The notes: generated by a model not told the origin, from the letters alone. DNA of 64,000 nt from Dyadobacter fermentans (GCF_019924045.1 NZ_JAHXBN010000010.1:744001-808000), one strand, 5' to 3'; positions 1 through 8,362 are shown, counted from the first letter of the stretch. Made by a program: numbers and translations.

Positions 1-1
1 T

Positions 2-130
2 TGGGGTTTTACCGGTAAAATGCCCATTCCGATGAATGTCATGCTTCCTTTTTTAAATATGGATGAATCTGTCGGAAAGGATTTTCAGGAAGGCTTAACC
101 AATCTGAAAGGAATACTGGAAAAACAATGA
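2..130 (+). CDS. SRPBCC family protein, C-terminal end only
   Basis: Only the last 42 codons are in the window; the reading frame enters from the left edge and stops at TGA 128-130. The visible part carries the W-x-F-x-G-x-MP-x-P-M-N stretch followed by an acidic, glycine-rich helix ending in GLxNLKxxLE, which is the usual C-terminus of START/Bet v1-like (SRPBCC, polyketide cyclase-like) small soluble proteins. The ligand cannot be inferred. The stop overlaps the ATG of the next gene (ATGA), so the two are probably co-transcribed and translationally coupled. Confidence 0.7.
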   Translation, partial: WGFTGKMPIPMNVMLPFLNMDESVGKDFQEGLTNLKGILEKQ

Positions 131-744
131 GCCATACCGACCCACGCATCGACGCTTACATAGTCAAATCTGCCAGCTTCGCGATTCCTATACTCGAATA
201 TCTGCGCGCGCTCGTACACGAGACGTGCCCGGAGGCGAAGGAAACGATGAAATGGAGTTTTCCGCATTTCGAATACAAGGGAAGTATCCTGTGCAGTATG
301 GCTTCTTTCAAACAGCACTGTGCATTCGGTTTCTGGCTGGAATCCCGCCTGAGCGATCCGAACAATCTGCTCGCAGTGAATGGCGAGCGAGTAGGAATGG
401 GAAGTCTGGGTAAGATTGGAAGTATCCAGGACCTTCCCTCGGAGGAACATCTGCGCGGTTTTATCCTCGAAGCCATGCACCTGATCGATAGCGGCGTGAA
501 ATTGAAAAAGGATAACAAACCGCAGGAAACGAAGGAGCTGGTTATTCCGGCCTATGTGACCGAAGCCCTGGCCGGCAATGCAGCTGCCCGGAAGGTTTTT
601 GAGGAATTCAGCTATTCCAATAAAAAGGAATATGTCGAATGGTTCGAAGACGCCAAAACCGAAGCGACGCGTGAAAAACGCATTGCACAGGCGCTGGAAT
701 GGCTGGCGGAAGGGAAGGTGCGAAACTGGAAATACGTCAGATAG
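127..744 (+). CDS. YdeI/OmpD-associated family protein with DUF1801 domain
   Basis: A 205-residue soluble protein without signal peptide. Residues about 15-115 look like a DUF1801 domain (helix with ETMKWSFPHF, then a K..CAFGFW strand), and residues about 140-205 are the YdeI/OmdA module, with A..F..FSYSNKKEYVEW, a run of basic residues and the final E-x-K-x-R-x-W-K-Y signature. The family is widespread in Bacteroidota; its biochemical role is unknown, and the old 'bacteriocin-protection' label is weak. The start ATG overlaps the upstream SRPBCC stop codon, which supports the start choice and an operon. A strong hairpin follows directly after the stop codon. Confidence 0.85.
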   Translation: MSHTDPRIDAYIVKSASFAIPILEYLRALVHETCPEAKETMKWSFPHFEYKGSILCSMASFKQHCAFGFWLESRLSDPNNLLAVNGERVGMGSLGKIGSIQDLPSEEHLRGFILEAMHLIDSGVKLKKDNKPQETKELVIPAYVTEALAGNAAARKVFEEFSYSNKKEYVEWFEDAKTEATREKRIAQALEWLAEGKVRNWKYVR

Positions 745-776
745 CCAAAAATCCCGGAGAGATCCGGGATTTTTGG
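745..776. terminator. Bidirectional rho-independent terminator
   Basis: A perfect 14-bp stem (CCAAAAATCCCGGA / TCCGGGATTTTTGG) with a GAGA loop lies between the convergent YdeI and HmuY genes. The A-rich and T-rich stem ends give a U-run for transcripts from either side. Confidence 0.85.
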
Positions 777-797
777 CATTTCGGGGAATGGTACCGG

Positions 798-1379
798 TTA
801 AAACTTCCCGTCCTCTCCCGCGATCGCGTATCTGAAAGTGTAGAAGCTCGATTCTTCCGTAGGTACATCTTCCGGCGCACCTTTGTAGTAACTGATGATC
901 TCTACCTTGGCGATTTTGCCATTGGCAGTTTTGACCAGTAATGTTCTGCCCGGGATCGGCAGGATCGCGTGGACGCTCATATCGTATTTATACCAGCTGT
1001 TGCCGCTTCCGCCCGGAATGGCGAAACCCGCATCACCATCGGTTTTGTAGCCGTCGCCGGGCGCCTCGCTTACCTGGTCAAACGGTTTTGCCAGAACGAT
1101 TGCGCCGCCCTCTCCCGGGCCGCTGGTGCCGCTGTTCGTGGCAATGGTGGTTTTGCTGAATGCGATGTCCCAGTTCTTCGTCTTGGCGTCGGTGGCTGGC
1201 ACTTCTTTGCCGGTAGCCAGGCTGAAATAAATGTAAGACTTGGTATTCGCGTTCAAATCTTTGATCACGGTGATTTCCGGCTTCGCTGGTGCGGTCCACG
1301 GCGTTTTACTAACCGCGACCGTCATTTCCGGTGTTGCCGCCAGCGTACAGGCCGCAAGGATAATGGATTTCAATAGCAT
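798..1379 (-). CDS. HmuY family haem-binding lipoprotein
   Basis: A 193-residue protein of the HmuY family, surface haemophores that hand haem to a TonB-dependent receptor. The N-terminus is a short lipoprotein signal, with lipobox LAAC placing the modified cysteine at residue 11. The family signatures are clear: Y-x-Y-F-S-L-x-T-G-K, then NWDIAF, then TNSGTSGPGEGGA, and a C-terminal FYTFRY beta strand. Axial haem ligands cannot be assigned by eye. It is the last gene of a three-gene minus-strand operon (receptor, tandem-HmuY protein, HmuY) and starts 19 bp after the preceding gene. Metal control is likely through the boxes upstream of the receptor. Confidence 0.88.
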   Translation of the reverse strand: MLLKSIILAACTLAATPEMTVAVSKTPWTAPAKPEITVIKDLNANTKSYIYFSLATGKEVPATDAKTKNWDIAFSKTTIATNSGTSGPGEGGAIVLAKPFDQVSEAPGDGYKTDGDAGFAIPGGSGNSWYKYDMSVHAILPIPGRTLLVKTANGKIAKVEIISYYKGAPEDVPTEESSFYTFRYAIAGEDGKF

Positions 1380-1398
1380 AATTCAAGAGTTTTAAACC

Positions 1399-2790
1399 TT
1401 AGGCTCCTTTTTTAACAAGCTTGTACTCCAATTTCGGCTTGCCGCGCTCGCCGCCGTCGCTGGCATGGAAACTGATGAATTTTAGCTTATAAATATTGCC
1501 GGATGGATCTTTGATGAGATAGAAACGATCGGTTTTGACGCCTATGGTTCCCTGCGTAACACGCCATTTTGAACCGATCACATCAGCAGCTTTGCTAAAT
1601 GTGATGCCTGTAAGATTGCTTTCAGCAAATGCATCGTAAGTGGTCGTTGCCGTAAGTACTTCCGCAGCTTCCACGCCCCCCAGGTTATTGGTGAATACCA
1701 GGTCGGAGAAACCGTATGGAATGAGTCCCGAGCCGAAATTGGTGAAATACATGCTGTAACCCCATTTCAGGTCCCAACGATCTTTGGCAGGCTCAACATC
1801 GACGGTCGTGCCTTTTTCGAGGGATACAAATTCGAAGTTATAAGCTGCGTCTTTGGTAATATCCAGGGTTTTGAAAGTGGTATCGTTTACTTTGGCATAT
1901 TGCAATGTGTAACCCGATCCTTTACGCAGAATGCGTATTTTGTACAGATCTGCTACCGGGAGAACGTCCATCGATCCGCCCTTACGGTTGAGGATATAAA
2001 CTTTGTTATCCGCATCGGTAGCCGACACTGCGGCAATCACGGTTTTCGTAATGTCGCCTGCGGCATCGTCCACGAGCGAAAGTTTTCCAATACCCTGTCC
2101 GACAGCCAGCGAATCCGTTTTGAAATCCTTGTCGGAAACGGCATTGATATCCGTTTTATTGATCGCCAGTGCGGAAGCGCCGTTGGTACCGTTGATCGTC
2201 ACGCGGAAGTCGGAGCCGCCATAAAACCCGAGATCCCAGCTGTTGCGGAGGACGGGCGTCTGTGCGTTGGCGCTAAGGTCGAGGAATACCGAATTGGCGG
2301 CGCTGCTGCCAGGCTCGCCGGCTGCGATACCGTTCAACTGAATGCTGGTACCTTCGGAAATGATCGCCTTGAAGCTCAGTTTCAATGCGGAAGTGGTACC
2401 AACCAGTACCGGCGTCCCCACCGAAGCAATTTTGAATGCAATGCTCTCATCGCCATCCAGCAACACACCCGATTTTTTGTTCACTTTGAATGAAACCGAC
2501 GACTGTCCGGCAGGGACCGACAATGTGATAGTGTTGTTGGCTGCGGCAGGCGTGGTGGTGAACTCCGTGTCGTAAGTAAGCTGTGTAGGTGTTAATGTCA
2601 CAGAAACCGGTGTAGCAGCGTCAGCCGCTCTCGTAAGTGCGATTTTGATTTCGGTTTCTTCTCCTTCAAAACCCTTTTCGGCCGCTTCAAAAGCCGCCAG
2701 GTTATCCGGTAGTGGTGGTTCGTCGTCGCTGCATGCGTTGAATGTTCCCAGAAATGCAACCAGTAATAGCGACCGGACTATTTTCTTCAT
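1399..2790 (-). CDS. Large lipoprotein with two HmuY-like domains
   Basis: A 463-residue lipoprotein (signal peptide MKKIVRSLLLVAFLGTFNAC, lipobox FNAC, Cys20). Residues about 30-145 look like a Calx-beta/immunoglobulin-like segment rich in T, V and D. The rest appears to hold two successive HmuY-like units: one at about 165-305 (VFLDLS..., NSWDLGFYGG, then YKIRILR) and one at about 315-460 (FEFVSLEKG, DRWDLKWGY, then IYKLKFISFHA). Each contains the W-D-L core and the end strand typical of HmuY. It lies between the TonB receptor and a single-domain HmuY, so a role in haem or tetrapyrrole capture at the cell surface is likely. The duplication is my reading of the sequence, not a profile result. 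Confidence 0.75.
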   Translation of the reverse strand: MKKIVRSLLLVAFLGTFNACSDDEPPLPDNLAAFEAAEKGFEGEETEIKIALTRAADAATPVSVTLTPTQLTYDTEFTTTPAAANNTITLSVPAGQSSVSFKVNKKSGVLLDGDESIAFKIASVGTPVLVGTTSALKLSFKAIISEGTSIQLNGIAAGEPGSSAANSVFLDLSANAQTPVLRNSWDLGFYGGSDFRVTINGTNGASALAINKTDINAVSDKDFKTDSLAVGQGIGKLSLVDDAAGDITKTVIAAVSATDADNKVYILNRKGGSMDVLPVADLYKIRILRKGSGYTLQYAKVNDTTFKTLDITKDAAYNFEFVSLEKGTTVDVEPAKDRWDLKWGYSMYFTNFGSGLIPYGFSDLVFTNNLGGVEAAEVLTATTTYDAFAESNLTGITFSKAADVIGSKWRVTQGTIGVKTDRFYLIKDPSGNIYKLKFISFHASDGGERGKPKLEYKLVKKGA

Positions 2791-2826
2791 AGTTATTGGA
2801 GTTATAATGAAAGGGTATTTTGATTT

Positions 2827-4899
2827 TTAATGCTTTGTCCACTGAAAACTGAGGCCGAGGAAATACGAACGGCCGAACGACATCGGTACCGGGCCGCCTG
2901 TACTGTGTGCGCCTGCGGTGTCGGTGGAAGTATTCCGGAGGTTGGTCACATCGAAAAGGTTCTTGATACCGCCCAGCAGATTGACATATTTACCAAGCGT
3001 TTTGCTGACCGTCAGATCGGCCATATGGAAGCCTTGTGTTTCCGCCTGGTGGATGTTGACCTGGTCCGTGGTTTCGTAAACGGGGCGCTTGCCCGAGAAT
3101 TTGTAAAAGAGGTTAATGCTCGCACCGGCTTTTTTAAAGGTGTAAAGCAGGTTAGCATTGACCTCTGTTGACCAGACGAACTCAGGCAGGGAGCCGAAAT
3201 CCTCCGGGGATTCCGAAAATTCGTTGTAGCGGCCAATGTAAGTCGCCCCGATCGTCGCTTGCAGATTCTTCCAGAACAGCTTGTTTTCAAGCGAAAGCCC
3301 TGTTGTCTTGAATAAGTGGATATTCAGATAGGTAGTCTGCGTCCGGTCGTTCGGATCTATGCCGGTGTCGATCAGGTCGTGGAATACATTATAGAAACCG
3401 CCAAGTGTGGAACCGAGGCGTATCCTTTCGCGCCTGACGGCCTGCCACACGAGGAAAGCGTTGAAGCTGTTGGAATACTCCGCTTTCAGGTTGACGTTCC
3501 CGTTAATGGAATGCGAAGCGTCATGAAAATCGAAATACAGCTCGCGTAATGCAGGCGAGCGGAAGCCGCGCGCGTAGCCGAACCGGAAGTCGAGTGATTT
3601 GCTCAATGTAAGCTTACCGTTCAGCGACGGGATCACCGGAGGAGCGTCATAAACTGAGTTTTTCAGGAACCGCAAACCAGGTGTTAGTTTAAAAAACTGC
3701 CCGAAGCGGATTTCCGGTGCTATGAACAACGCATATTCATTGATCGCAGGAGTGCCGTTAATGCGCGCGCCGGAGGCATTGTTATTCGAAAAGTCGACCC
3801 CGGCCAGCACCGAAAGCTGGTCGCCGGCTTTGTAAAAAGCCGTCCCACGGAAAAAAGCAGTTTTAAAAACCGATCTATCCTGCGAACCGGGTTCCAGAGA
3901 AAGCGTGCGGTGGTCGTTGATATCGATATTGGTGCTTAGGGTCCTGCGGGAATAGTCGGTATAGGAGCCTGCGGCGGTAAAATTTAGCTTGTCATTCGGC
4001 TTGATTTCCGATTGTACCTGATGAAACCAACGCTTGGTGATGTAATCCTGGTCGGATGCAATACCCGTATTAGGGTTCCGGTTGCCGAGGTTTTTGATCG
4101 TTTCGTCGGTGCCGTTGAAGCGGTACCAGACATTCCATCGCTTGCCTGTGAAGCGGGTACCGACAGTATAAAGCATCTGGTCCTTGGGCATCCAGGCCTT
4201 TTCGCGGCCGGTGGAGGCACCTTGCCAGCCGCCGAAGTTGTTCCTTGTCACGTTGCCGGAGAACTGTAAATGTTCGTTTTGCCAGGCCAGGCCGAGTCCC
4301 TGATTGTGCGTGCCTTTTTGGGTCAATGCATTGTATTCATCACCCGCAGTTTCTTCCTGTATCCTAGCATTGACTGTGAGTGAGTTACCACTGTGTCCCT
4401 TTTTTGTAATAATATTGATCACCCCCGCCAGCGCATCGGTGCCATACATGACCGACATCGGGCCTTCGACGATCTCGATGCGTTCTATGGTGTTGATATC
4501 GATCTGCCCCAGGCTCTCGCGCGTGCTGCCGCGGTCGACCATCGGAATGCCATCGAGCAGTATCTTGACGCCCTGTCCCGACATTCCCATGAGTTGAATA
4601 TCGCTGGTACCAAGGGTTAAATCATTTGAAAACCGTATTCCGAGTTCGGTATTGAGGATCGTCTGCAAATTGGTTGCGCCGCGCAGGCGAATGCGCTCGC
4701 TATCGATCGTGCGCACCTGGTACACCGAGTTCCGCAGCGATCGCGGCTCCGATTGCCCGGTAATGACCACTTCGTTCAACAATAATGAGTCCGACAGCTT
4801 CGCATCGTTCCTCCCGGGCGCAGCATTGCCGGCACCTTCCTGCGCCATCAGGCGACTCATTCCCAGCAATATCAGGGTGATGGTAAAATAATATCTCAC
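2827..4899 (-). CDS. TonB-dependent receptor, haem uptake (HmuR-like)
   Basis: A 690-residue outer-membrane receptor. A signal peptide ends near residue 19 (RLMAQ). The plug spans about 40-165 and includes LNEVVITGQ, a likely TonB box, and the IERIEIVEGPMSVMYGTDALAGVINIITKK signature region; the rest is a beta barrel that ends in an aromatic strand (SFQW near the C-terminus). The start codon is GTG at 4897-4899. It leads an operon with two HmuY-type lipoproteins, which is the classical Hmu arrangement and points to haem rather than a vitamin or glycan. Two DtxR-like half-palindromes lie 12-61 bp upstream of the start, so repression by metal is likely. Confidence 0.88.
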   Translation of the reverse strand: MRYYFTITLILLGMSRLMAQEGAGNAAPGRNDAKLSDSLLLNEVVITGQSEPRSLRNSVYQVRTIDSERIRLRGATNLQTILNTELGIRFSNDLTLGTSDIQLMGMSGQGVKILLDGIPMVDRGSTRESLGQIDINTIERIEIVEGPMSVMYGTDALAGVINIITKKGHSGNSLTVNARIQEETAGDEYNALTQKGTHNQGLGLAWQNEHLQFSGNVTRNNFGGWQGASTGREKAWMPKDQMLYTVGTRFTGKRWNVWYRFNGTDETIKNLGNRNPNTGIASDQDYITKRWFHQVQSEIKPNDKLNFTAAGSYTDYSRRTLSTNIDINDHRTLSLEPGSQDRSVFKTAFFRGTAFYKAGDQLSVLAGVDFSNNNASGARINGTPAINEYALFIAPEIRFGQFFKLTPGLRFLKNSVYDAPPVIPSLNGKLTLSKSLDFRFGYARGFRSPALRELYFDFHDASHSINGNVNLKAEYSNSFNAFLVWQAVRRERIRLGSTLGGFYNVFHDLIDTGIDPNDRTQTTYLNIHLFKTTGLSLENKLFWKNLQATIGATYIGRYNEFSESPEDFGSLPEFVWSTEVNANLLYTFKKAGASINLFYKFSGKRPVYETTDQVNIHQAETQGFHMADLTVSKTLGKYVNLLGGIKNLFDVTNLRNTSTDTAGAHSTGGPVPMSFGRSYFLGLSFQWTKH

Positions 4900-4910
4900 G
4901 GAGGATTTAA

Positions 4911-4960
4911 TTTAGACTAATTATAATCACAAAGGAAAATATTATTTAGACTAATTACAA
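4911..4960 (-). promoter_or_regulatory. Two DtxR-box-like sites upstream of the haem operon
   Basis: TTTAGACTAATTATAA (4911-4926) and TTTAGACTAATTACAA (4945-4960) are near-identical direct copies whose starts are 34 bp apart. Each has a perfect left half (TTTAGACTAA) of the palindrome TTTAGRYTARYCTAAA and a degenerate right half. The same half-site occurs in the mntH/dtxR intergenic region, so these are candidate operators for the metalloregulator encoded at 32330-32992. Confidence 0.55.
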
Positions 4961-5048
4961 TTACAATGAAGATATTTTTTGTGAATGAGAAAACAGGCCA
5001 TGAAAATGGCTTCGTGATTGGAAATACTGGAATGCACAGGGCAATACG

Positions 5049-5078
5049 TGACCATACCTGACCACATCTGACCAGTTA
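5049..5078. repeat. Three 10-bp TGACCA repeats
   Basis: TGACCATACC, TGACCACATC and TGACCAGTTA follow each other with an exact 10-bp period between the haem operon and yceI. Related arrays occur at 18961-18990, 19027-19056 and 45672-45733. Function unknown. Confidence 0.7.
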
Positions 5079-5101
5079 CAACCAAGCGTAGCGTTTTGAG
5101 G

Positions 5102-5632
5102 CTACTTAATCGTCGCTTGAAGGTTGACAGTGACGATGTCTTTCAGCTTCCAGTCCTTCTCGCCGACTTTGTAGTCGAGGCGGTTGATGTCGAATGTGCT
5201 CGTGAGTGAATAGGTGCCATCCGCATTCTTTTTGGCGTCGAAGGGGAGGCTCACGGTTTTGGATACATCGCGCATGGTCAATGTGCCGGTTGCCTGGTAC
5301 TTGTCGCCTTTCTTCTCGACTTTGGCAGATTTGAAATGGATATCGGGATATTTCTCGACCCAGAAATACTTGTCGCTCTTCATATCCTTATCCCGGGAGT
5401 TGTTGTTGGTTTTGAAAGTACTAGCAGCGATCCTGACGTCGAATTGCGCGTTTTCCGGGTTTTTCTCATTGAAAACAGCCTCGCCGCGCGGTGCATCGAA
5501 CGTACCATTGCAAGTGCCGAGGATAAATTTGACGCTGAATTTCGTAGAGCCGGAAACGATTTTGGAAGTCTGAGCGGATACCTGGCCGGTGAAAACGGCA
5601 AGGATAATCCACAATGTAAGTTGGAGTCGCAT
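5102..5632 (-). CDS. YceI family periplasmic lipid-binding protein
   Basis: A 176-residue protein with an N-terminal signal peptide ending near residue 20 (GQVSAQ). The mature part is a full YceI domain: the F.VKFI opening strand, the G.F....G...F....P..A.F.V.I motif, T.N..RD..MKS.KYFWVEKYPDI.F.S, and a closing DIVTVNLQ strand. YceI proteins are extended lipocalins that bind isoprenoids such as polyprenols or quinones in the periplasm; the particular ligand here is unknown. It is a single gene or the end of a short minus-strand unit with the next small gene, 24 bp upstream. Confidence 0.9.
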   Translation of the reverse strand: MRLQLTLWIILAVFTGQVSAQTSKIVSGSTKFSVKFILGTCNGTFDAPRGEAVFNEKNPENAQFDVRIAASTFKTNNNSRDKDMKSDKYFWVEKYPDIHFKSAKVEKKGDKYQATGTLTMRDVSKTVSLPFDAKKNADGTYSLTSTFDINRLDYKVGEKDWKLKDIVTVNLQATIK

Positions 5633-5656
5633 TTTGGTTTTAGTTAGGATGAAATA

Positions 5657-5995
5657 TCACAGTTCTTCCAGCAACGATTCTCCTTCCGAACGGTCGCCGG
5701 AAGTCCATTGCCATTTTTCATGCATACGGATTTTGCCGTTCGGGAGTTGCTCGGGTGTCGATTTGCAGATACCCGTCGTGATCTCGCCCTGATCGTTCAC
5801 CTGGTGGTAACGCATATCCAGGTTCCCCTGCTCGTCCACGAGCGCGATCAGGTGCCCGCTGCGAATGCGCCCGCCCGTGTAGGTGGACGTGACGATATTA
5901 CCCGTTTGCTGATATACAAATTGCATACCCAAGTCCACTTCGCCGTTCTCGGAGTTGGACAATGGCACGAATACTTTGTTGTGATAGTTGATCAT
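5657..5995 (-). CDS. Small conserved protein, often annotated 'n-acetylglutamate synthase'
   Basis: A 112-residue soluble protein with no signal peptide. It matches a common Bacteroidota family beginning MINY..., with FVYQQTGNIVTSTYTGG, HLIALVDEQGNLDMRYHQVN and a final KWQWTSGDRSEG motif. Family members are frequently labelled N-acetylglutamate synthase, but I see no GNAT acetyltransferase fold (no acetyl-CoA Q/RxxGxG/A motif). The repeated short strands suggest a small MORN-like or beta-sandwich protein. Function is therefore unknown. It lies 24 bp upstream of yceI in the same direction. Confidence 0.75.
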   Translation of the reverse strand: MINYHNKVFVPLSNSENGEVDLGMQFVYQQTGNIVTSTYTGGRIRSGHLIALVDEQGNLDMRYHQVNDQGEITTGICKSTPEQLPNGKIRMHEKWQWTSGDRSEGESLLEEL

Positions 5996-6004
5996 AGGAA
6001 AAAG

Positions 6005-6041
6005 GCCGTCTTAATGCGCTAAATATAGGTATTAAGACGGC
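6005..6041 (-). terminator. Terminator after the AraC/VOC pair
   Basis: The 11-bp stem GCCGTCTTAAT / ATTAAGACGGC with a 15-nt loop is followed, in the minus direction, by CCTTTTTCC. It lies directly downstream of the VOC gene stop. Confidence 0.65.
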
Positions 6042-6048
6042 ATTCTGA

Positions 6049-6435
6049 TCAAATAACGGAGGTAATCCACCACGTATTGCCGCACGGATCGGATACGCCG
6101 CAGCTCCGGCCGTACTCCTGGTCGGCCGGGGGCATTACGCTCGTTCCGCCGGCGTCGAGCGCCTTTTGATAGCTATCGTCGGCGTTTTCGACATATACGA
6201 AAAGGTTGGCGGGTTGCGCCGGCCATTCGGGGCGCGCGTCGCAGAACATAATGACGCTGCCGCTGATCGAAACCTCGGAATGTTTGATCATTTCGGGCGC
6301 ATCTTCCTGGTAATGTGTGGTGGAAATAGTGCCGTCGAATACCTTCGTGGTGAATTCCCTGAACCGCGCGGCACCGTCGAGCATCAGGTAGGGGATCACA
6401 GCCTGGTGACCGTTGGGGATTTTGACATTGCTCAT
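6049..6435 (-). CDS. VOC family (glyoxalase/PhnB-like) protein
   Basis: A 128-residue protein starting at MSNVKIPNGHQ; longer upstream starts run into the AraC gene and are not family-like. It has two beta-alpha-beta-beta-beta modules of the vicinal oxygen chelate fold: IPYLMLDGAARFREFTTKVFD near the start, and LFVYVENADDSYQKALDAGG followed by EYGRSCGVSDPCGNTWWI at the end. PhnB-like members are dioxygenase or glyoxalase relatives of unknown substrate. It lies 67 bp after, and in the same direction as, an AraC regulator, which may control it. Confidence 0.85.
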   Translation of the reverse strand: MSNVKIPNGHQAVIPYLMLDGAARFREFTTKVFDGTISTTHYQEDAPEMIKHSEVSISGSVIMFCDARPEWPAQPANLFVYVENADDSYQKALDAGGTSVMPPADQEYGRSCGVSDPCGNTWWITSVI

Positions 6436-6502
6436 GTTTTTTTGCTTTTGGTTTAAACAAAAGTAACCGTGCCCTCGGTCTTGGAATTGGAAAAAAACGA
6501 CA

Positions 6503-7312
6503 TCATACATCGCGGTAGCCCATTCCTTCCGCATTGCCGGAAAAATAGGTTTTTGGATGGTCGCCGGAGAATGCCTTGAAATCGTGGATGAAATGGGACT
6601 GGTCGTAATATCCGCATTCATAAGCGATTTCCGTGAGGGATTTCTCTTTATTACCATATTCATTGAGGGCGGAATGAAACCGGATAATCCGGCTGAAAAG
6701 CTTCGGGGTGAAACCCGAGAATGCGAGGAATTTCCGCTCGAATTGACGGGTTGAGAGAAAACTCTGCGCGGCGAGGTCGGGGATTTTGGCGAGGCCGTTG
6801 GAACGGATCACGCTGCTGATTACGGAAAATACCGCCGGCTCGCGTACCTCATGGCTTTGAATGCGTTTTCTTAGAAATTCTGAAACTAGCTGAACGCGTT
6901 CCGGATGATCGTCGGCGAGCATGACGCGCTCTTCCAGCTCGGTACCCGCCTGGCCCAGAAGTGTAGTAAGGTCGGGCATTTGATTACTGAGCTCCGACGC
7001 GGGAATACCAAAAAGTGCCGGAACGGCAAAAGGGTAGAGGTATACCCCGAATATCCCGAAATCTTCGCCAATGCGAAACCGCCGGAAGGACTGCGACTGC
7101 CCGTGAATGCCTGAGCGAAAGGAAATCTCGGACTCGTCGGTTTTCAGGATTTCATCGAACCTGCCTTTGAAATGGAACACCATTTCGGCGCAGCCGTCGG
7201 CCATGGTCTTATGAAAATAAGGCTCGCTATCGGCCAGGCTGTGTTCCAGCACCCAGAAGAATCGGATGTACCGGGCAAGGTCAGCGGAGGGAAGTATCGT
7301 GAAATATTTCAT
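6503..7312 (-). CDS. AraC family transcriptional regulator
   Basis: A 269-residue regulator. Residues about 1-135 form the sensor half common in Bacteroidota (F..P...L..YIRFFWVLE at the start, then G..G.YLYPFAVPALFGIP, DUF6597-like). Residues about 155-260 are two helix-turn-helix motifs of the AraC DNA-binding domain, with LSTRQFERKF..F.G..PK and the signature LTEIAYECGYYDQSHFIHDFKA. It is transcribed with the downstream VOC gene. The inducer is unknown. Confidence 0.9.
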   Translation of the reverse strand: MKYFTILPSADLARYIRFFWVLEHSLADSEPYFHKTMADGCAEMVFHFKGRFDEILKTDESEISFRSGIHGQSQSFRRFRIGEDFGIFGVYLYPFAVPALFGIPASELSNQMPDLTTLLGQAGTELEERVMLADDHPERVQLVSEFLRKRIQSHEVREPAVFSVISSVIRSNGLAKIPDLAAQSFLSTRQFERKFLAFSGFTPKLFSRIIRFHSALNEYGNKEKSLTEIAYECGYYDQSHFIHDFKAFSGDHPKTYFSGNAEGMGYRDV

Positions 7313-7373
7313 GCGTAACCTATTTAGTCTATCTGGATTAAGGATATACTTTTATTATATTTTGCGAAATTTA

Positions 7374-7401
7374 TATTTTTGCGATCTGTTTAATACATTT
7401 G
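7374..7401 (+). promoter_or_regulatory. Candidate -7 boxes upstream of the JmjC-like gene
   Basis: TATTTTTG (7374-7381) and TACATTTG (7394-7401) both match TAnnTTTG, but neither has a TTG at the expected 19-21 bp spacing upstream. They are the best promoter candidates in the 195-bp gap between araC and the cupin gene. Confidence 0.3.
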
Positions 7402-7507
7402 ACCGGATATTTCGAAGGGTTTTAAACTCTGGCTGTTATCCTCCCGTTATAGTTGAAAATGTAACGGTATTCCATTAAATAGTCGATTACCTACTCAGTT
7501 TCTTACT

Positions 7508-8362
7508 ATGAAATTAGTGCCAATAGAGAAGCGCACCGGACTTACGCGCGAAGAATTCATCGAAAATTACTTAAAACCAAGCCGCCCGGTTGTGTTTACC
7601 GACCTGGCAAAAGATTGGCCTGCTGTTCAGAAATGGACCTTTGACTGGCTCCGCGAAAACCACGGCAGCTTGGATGTACCTCTGGTGGACAACCACATTC
7701 ACGACGCTGACAAATATTTCCAGATCGCTAAAACCATGAAGTTCGGGGATTACCTGAGCCTCATTGAAAAGGGCCCGACCGATCTTCGTATTTTCCTTTT
7801 CGATATTTTCAAGAAGATCCCGGAGCTTGCGGATGACATCCGTTTTCCGACGATCATGGACGGCTTTTTGAAGTCTTATAAATATGTATTTTTCGGAGGT
7901 GAGGGCTCTATCACCAACCTGCATTACGATATGGACTGCTCGAACGTGTTCCTCACGCAGTTTCAGACCCGCAAGCAGCTGATTTTGTTTTCCCCGGAGG
8001 AAAGCCGCCGTTTGTACCATCACCCATTCACGGTGATGAGCAAAGTGGACCCGCTCAATCCGAATTACGAGAAATTCCCTGCGTTGAAGGGTGCAACCGG
8101 TTATGAAACGATCCTTTACCACGGTGAAACGATCTTCATCCCTTCACTCTGGTGGCATTATATTCGCTATGTCGATGGCGGTTTCAGTCTCGCATTGCGT
8201 GCCAATAACTCTATTTTCACCGCAGTTCGCGGCGGTATGAACCTTGTTCGTCACCAGTTTGTCGATAAAAGTATGACCAAGTTGCTCGGCCTCGACTGGC
8301 AGCATTGGAAAGAGAAAAAAGCCGTCGAAAACGCGCAGGAGCTTCTGCAAAAGCAGGCATAA
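7508..8362 (+). CDS. Cupin-like JmjC domain protein
   Basis: A 284-residue soluble protein of the cupin_8/JmjC hydroxylase family (Fe(II)/2-oxoglutarate dependent oxygenases, FIH-like). The facial triad is visible: H139 and D141 in LHYDMD and H217 in WWHYIRY. The KQLILFSPEE strand before the second half supplies a likely 2-oxoglutarate-binding lysine (K156). The opening P.R.SRPVVF.DLAKDWPA is also typical. Substrate is unknown; relatives hydroxylate protein side chains or ribosomal proteins. It stands alone, with a long hairpin after it that overlaps the uvrB promoter. Confidence 0.88.
   Translation: MKLVPIEKRTGLTREEFIENYLKPSRPVVFTDLAKDWPAVQKWTFDWLRENHGSLDVPLVDNHIHDADKYFQIAKTMKFGDYLSLIEKGPTDLRIFLFDIFKKIPELADDIRFPTIMDGFLKSYKYVFFGGEGSITNLHYDMDCSNVFLTQFQTRKQLILFSPEESRRLYHHPFTVMSKVDPLNPNYEKFPALKGATGYETILYHGETIFIPSLWWHYIRYVDGGFSLALRANNSIFTAVRGGMNLVRHQFVDKSMTKLLGLDWQHWKEKKAVENAQELLQKQA

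Noticed and set aside
5049..5078. CRISPR array
   Set aside because: Units are 10 bp without spacers, and no cas genes are in the window. The same holds for the arrays at 18961-19056, 42131-42336 and 45672-45733.
5657..5995. N-acetylglutamate synthase function for the 112-residue protein
   Set aside because: No GNAT fold motifs and no arginine genes nearby; the common database label seems unfounded.
7321..7334. TATTTAGTCTATCT as a further DtxR-like site near araC
   Set aside because: Only a loose half-site resemblance (TTTAGTCT), not palindromic, and the adjacent genes have no metal link.
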